6,938 nucleotides of DNA from NCBI GenBank assembly GCA_031255375.1, contig JAIRSP010000032.1, positions 1-6,938 of the forward strand, written 5' to 3'. The notes under the pieces are model-generated. The model was not told the DNA's origin and ran no database searches. It saw nothing but the letters and a program-made list of their open reading frames with translations. Made by a program: the position numbers and the translations under genes. Positions within the stretch are counted from its first letter, which is position 1, and each line of letters starts with the position of its first letter. Below are positions 6,023 to 6,938 of the stretch, piece after piece. Source of the stretch: Endomicrobium sp. (GTDB lineage Bacteria; Elusimicrobiota; Endomicrobiia; Endomicrobiales; Endomicrobiaceae).

Positions 6023-6580
6023 TTAATTATACACGGTATTTTTTAATTTTCTAACTTCTTTATCTTGTAATTTAAAATCATTATGAATAACATCTTTTAA
6101 AATTTTATATTTATACTCTTTAAGTTTTTCCTTTAATTTTTTATCTTTAATCGCTATCATTTGAACTGACAAAATTGCAGCATTGATTGCCCCTGCAATT
6201 CCTAACGAAACAGTGGCGACTGGAACATGTTTTGGCATCTGGACAATTGAAAATAATGCATCCAAACCAAACAAGCTGTTACAATTAGTCGGTACTCCTA
6301 TTACTGGAATAATTGTTTCGGATGCTATAACACCAGGAAGAGCGGCCGACATTCCAGCAATGGCTATAAAAACTTTTACATTCAAGTTTTCTGCATTTCT
6401 AATACATTCTTTTAGATACGTCGGTGATCTATGTGCAGAAGCAACATTCAAACTATACAATAATTCAAATTCTTTTAAAACTTTTACCGTTTCTATTGCT
6501 AATGTTAAATCAGATTTTGAACCTATAATAATAGCAATGTCTATATCTTCTGGTTTATTGTTGGCAAGATTTTCATTCAT
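6023..6580 (-). CDS. purE: N5-carboxyaminoimidazole ribonucleotide mutase / AIR carboxylase catalytic subunit PurE
   Basis: PurE forms CAIR, the carboxylated imidazole intermediate of purine synthesis; class I enzymes rearrange the N5-CAIR made by PurK. The protein has 185 residues, slightly longer than E. coli PurE (169), with a short extra N-terminus and a lysine-rich tail. Landmarks are GSKSD at 20-24 (nucleotide/phosphate loop), SAHR at 48-51 (containing the class I catalytic His), GMSAALPG at 76-83 and GLDALFSIVQMP at 105-116. The second segment is odd: E. coli has GGAAHLPG, and the His (H75 there) aligns with Ala80 here. The GLDxLxSIVQMP segment and the following VPVATVSLG still favour class I over class II. 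A GGAG box 8 bases upstream, inside purD, supports the ATG used. No purK is visible in the window, so whether the substrate is N5-CAIR or AIR plus CO2 cannot be decided here. Confidence 0.95.
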   Translation of the reverse strand: MNENLANNKPEDIDIAIIIGSKSDLTLAIETVKVLKEFELLYSLNVASAHRSPTYLKECIRNAENLNVKVFIAIAGMSAALPGVIASETIIPVIGVPTNCNSLFGLDALFSIVQMPKHVPVATVSLGIAGAINAAILSVQMIAIKDKKLKEKLKEYKYKILKDVIHNDFKLQDKEVRKLKNTVYN

Positions 6581-6582
6581 AT

Positions 6583-6938
6583 TTAGTGCTCCAATTCCAT
6601 ACGGGCTATATCTCTACGATAATACATATTTTCAAAATATAAATTATTAATGTCAAAATAAACATTATTTATAGCAGACTTTATATTGTCAGCAGTTGAG
6701 GTAACACTTAGAACTCTACCACTACAAGTAAAAAACTTACCAAGTTTAAATTTCGTCCCAGAATGAAATACAATCGTATTGTTATTATTTATATTTTCCA
6801 AACCACAAATTTCAAACCCACTTTCAAATTTTCCAGGATATCCATTTGAAGTAAGAACAACTGATACAGAAAATCTATTTTTCCAATTAATATTTAAAGT
6901 CGAAAGTTTTTTATTTAAAATTGCAATACAAATATCAA
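6583..6938 (-). CDS. purD: Phosphoribosylamine-glycine ligase (GAR synthetase), C-terminal part; 5' end outside window
   Basis: PurD joins glycine to 5-phosphoribosylamine using ATP to make GAR, the second step of purine synthesis, in the cytoplasm. Only the last 117 codons are here; the frame stays open to the window edge, so the ATG near 6801 is internal and not the start. Visible family landmarks are SVVLTSNGYPG (the usual SVVLASGGYPG), IVFHSGTKF (usual VFHAGT), the glycine-rich strand CSGRVLSVTSTA (usual NGGRVLGVTA) and the near-terminal MYYRRDIA (usual MYYRRDIG). These belong to the C-terminal domain that follows the ATP-grasp core. Two of the usual glycines differ (GYPG is kept; GVTA reads SVTS), which looks like drift in an AT-rich genome rather than inactivation. 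The TAA stop lies 2 bases before purE, so the two are almost certainly co-transcribed. The identification is firm although the catalytic core is not visible. Confidence 0.95.
   Translation of the reverse strand, partial: DICIAILNKKLSTLNINWKNRFSVSVVLTSNGYPGKFESGFEICGLENINNNNTIVFHSGTKFKLGKFFTCSGRVLSVTSTADNIKSAINNVYFDINNLYFENMYYRRDIARMELEH

Noticed and set aside
6183..6650. Plus-strand open frame opposite purE, and other plus-strand frames opposite pyrC, pyrK and pyrF.
   Set aside because: They are mirror images of strongly conserved minus-strand genes, have no ribosome sites and show no recognisable protein motifs.
1..6938. CRISPR arrays, tRNA or rRNA genes, insertion sequences and attachment sites.
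   Set aside because: No repeated spacer-repeat pattern, cloverleaf-like segment, transposase or terminal inverted repeats were seen on either strand.

Overview
This is an AT-rich stretch (about 30% G+C by eye on sampled lines) in which every supportable gene lies on the minus strand. Read from high to low coordinates, it gives the end of purD, then purE, then a compact pyrimidine cluster: pyrB, pyrC, pyrK, pyrD (class 1B), pyrF, and a final frame that joins a LysE-type membrane domain to a Thermus-type orotate phosphoribosyltransferase (PyrE). TAA, TAG and TGA all act as stops, so the code looks like standard bacterial code 11. The low G+C, long A/T homopolymers inside genes and A/T-only spacers fit a low-GC anaerobe or a host-associated bacterium with a drifting genome. 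An Elusimicrobia/Endomicrobium-like or clostridial relative is possible, but that is only a guess and the phylum cannot be fixed from this window.

Layout: 6938-6023 holds the purine pair purD (3' part) and purE, separated by 2 bases. A 137-base spacer (6022-5886) follows and contains the best promoter candidate in the window, with a 16-base palindrome over its -35 box. pyrB and pyrC are 4 bases apart. pyrK follows after 60 bases, pyrD after an unexplained 160-base spacer, pyrF after 38 bases carrying an A/T hairpin, and the LysE-PyrE frame starts 1 base after pyrF. That last frame runs off the low-coordinate edge.

Together the pyr genes cover every step from carbamoyl phosphate plus aspartate to UMP: PyrB makes carbamoyl aspartate, PyrC closes it to dihydroorotate, PyrD with PyrK oxidises it to orotate using NAD+, PyrE adds the ribose phosphate from PRPP, and PyrF decarboxylates OMP to UMP. 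The carbamoyl phosphate synthase genes (carAB), a pyrR regulator and a uracil permease are not in the window. PurE and PurD serve the parallel purine route, which also consumes PRPP.

The most interesting point is the LysE-PyrE junction. A six-helix transporter-like domain runs straight into PyrE with no stop. The linker contains an A9 tract one base away from the conventional layout of two overlapping genes (an out-of-frame ATG just before the tract would become the PyrE start, and the LysE frame would end at a TGA). This may be a true fusion, a slippage-controlled switch, or a homopolymer sequencing error. Secondary oddities are a PurE lacking the usual active-site histidine in its GGAAHLPG segment, a PyrF lacking the conserved threonine of its signature, an A15 tract inside pyrB, and an extra cysteine in the PyrK iron-sulfur motif.
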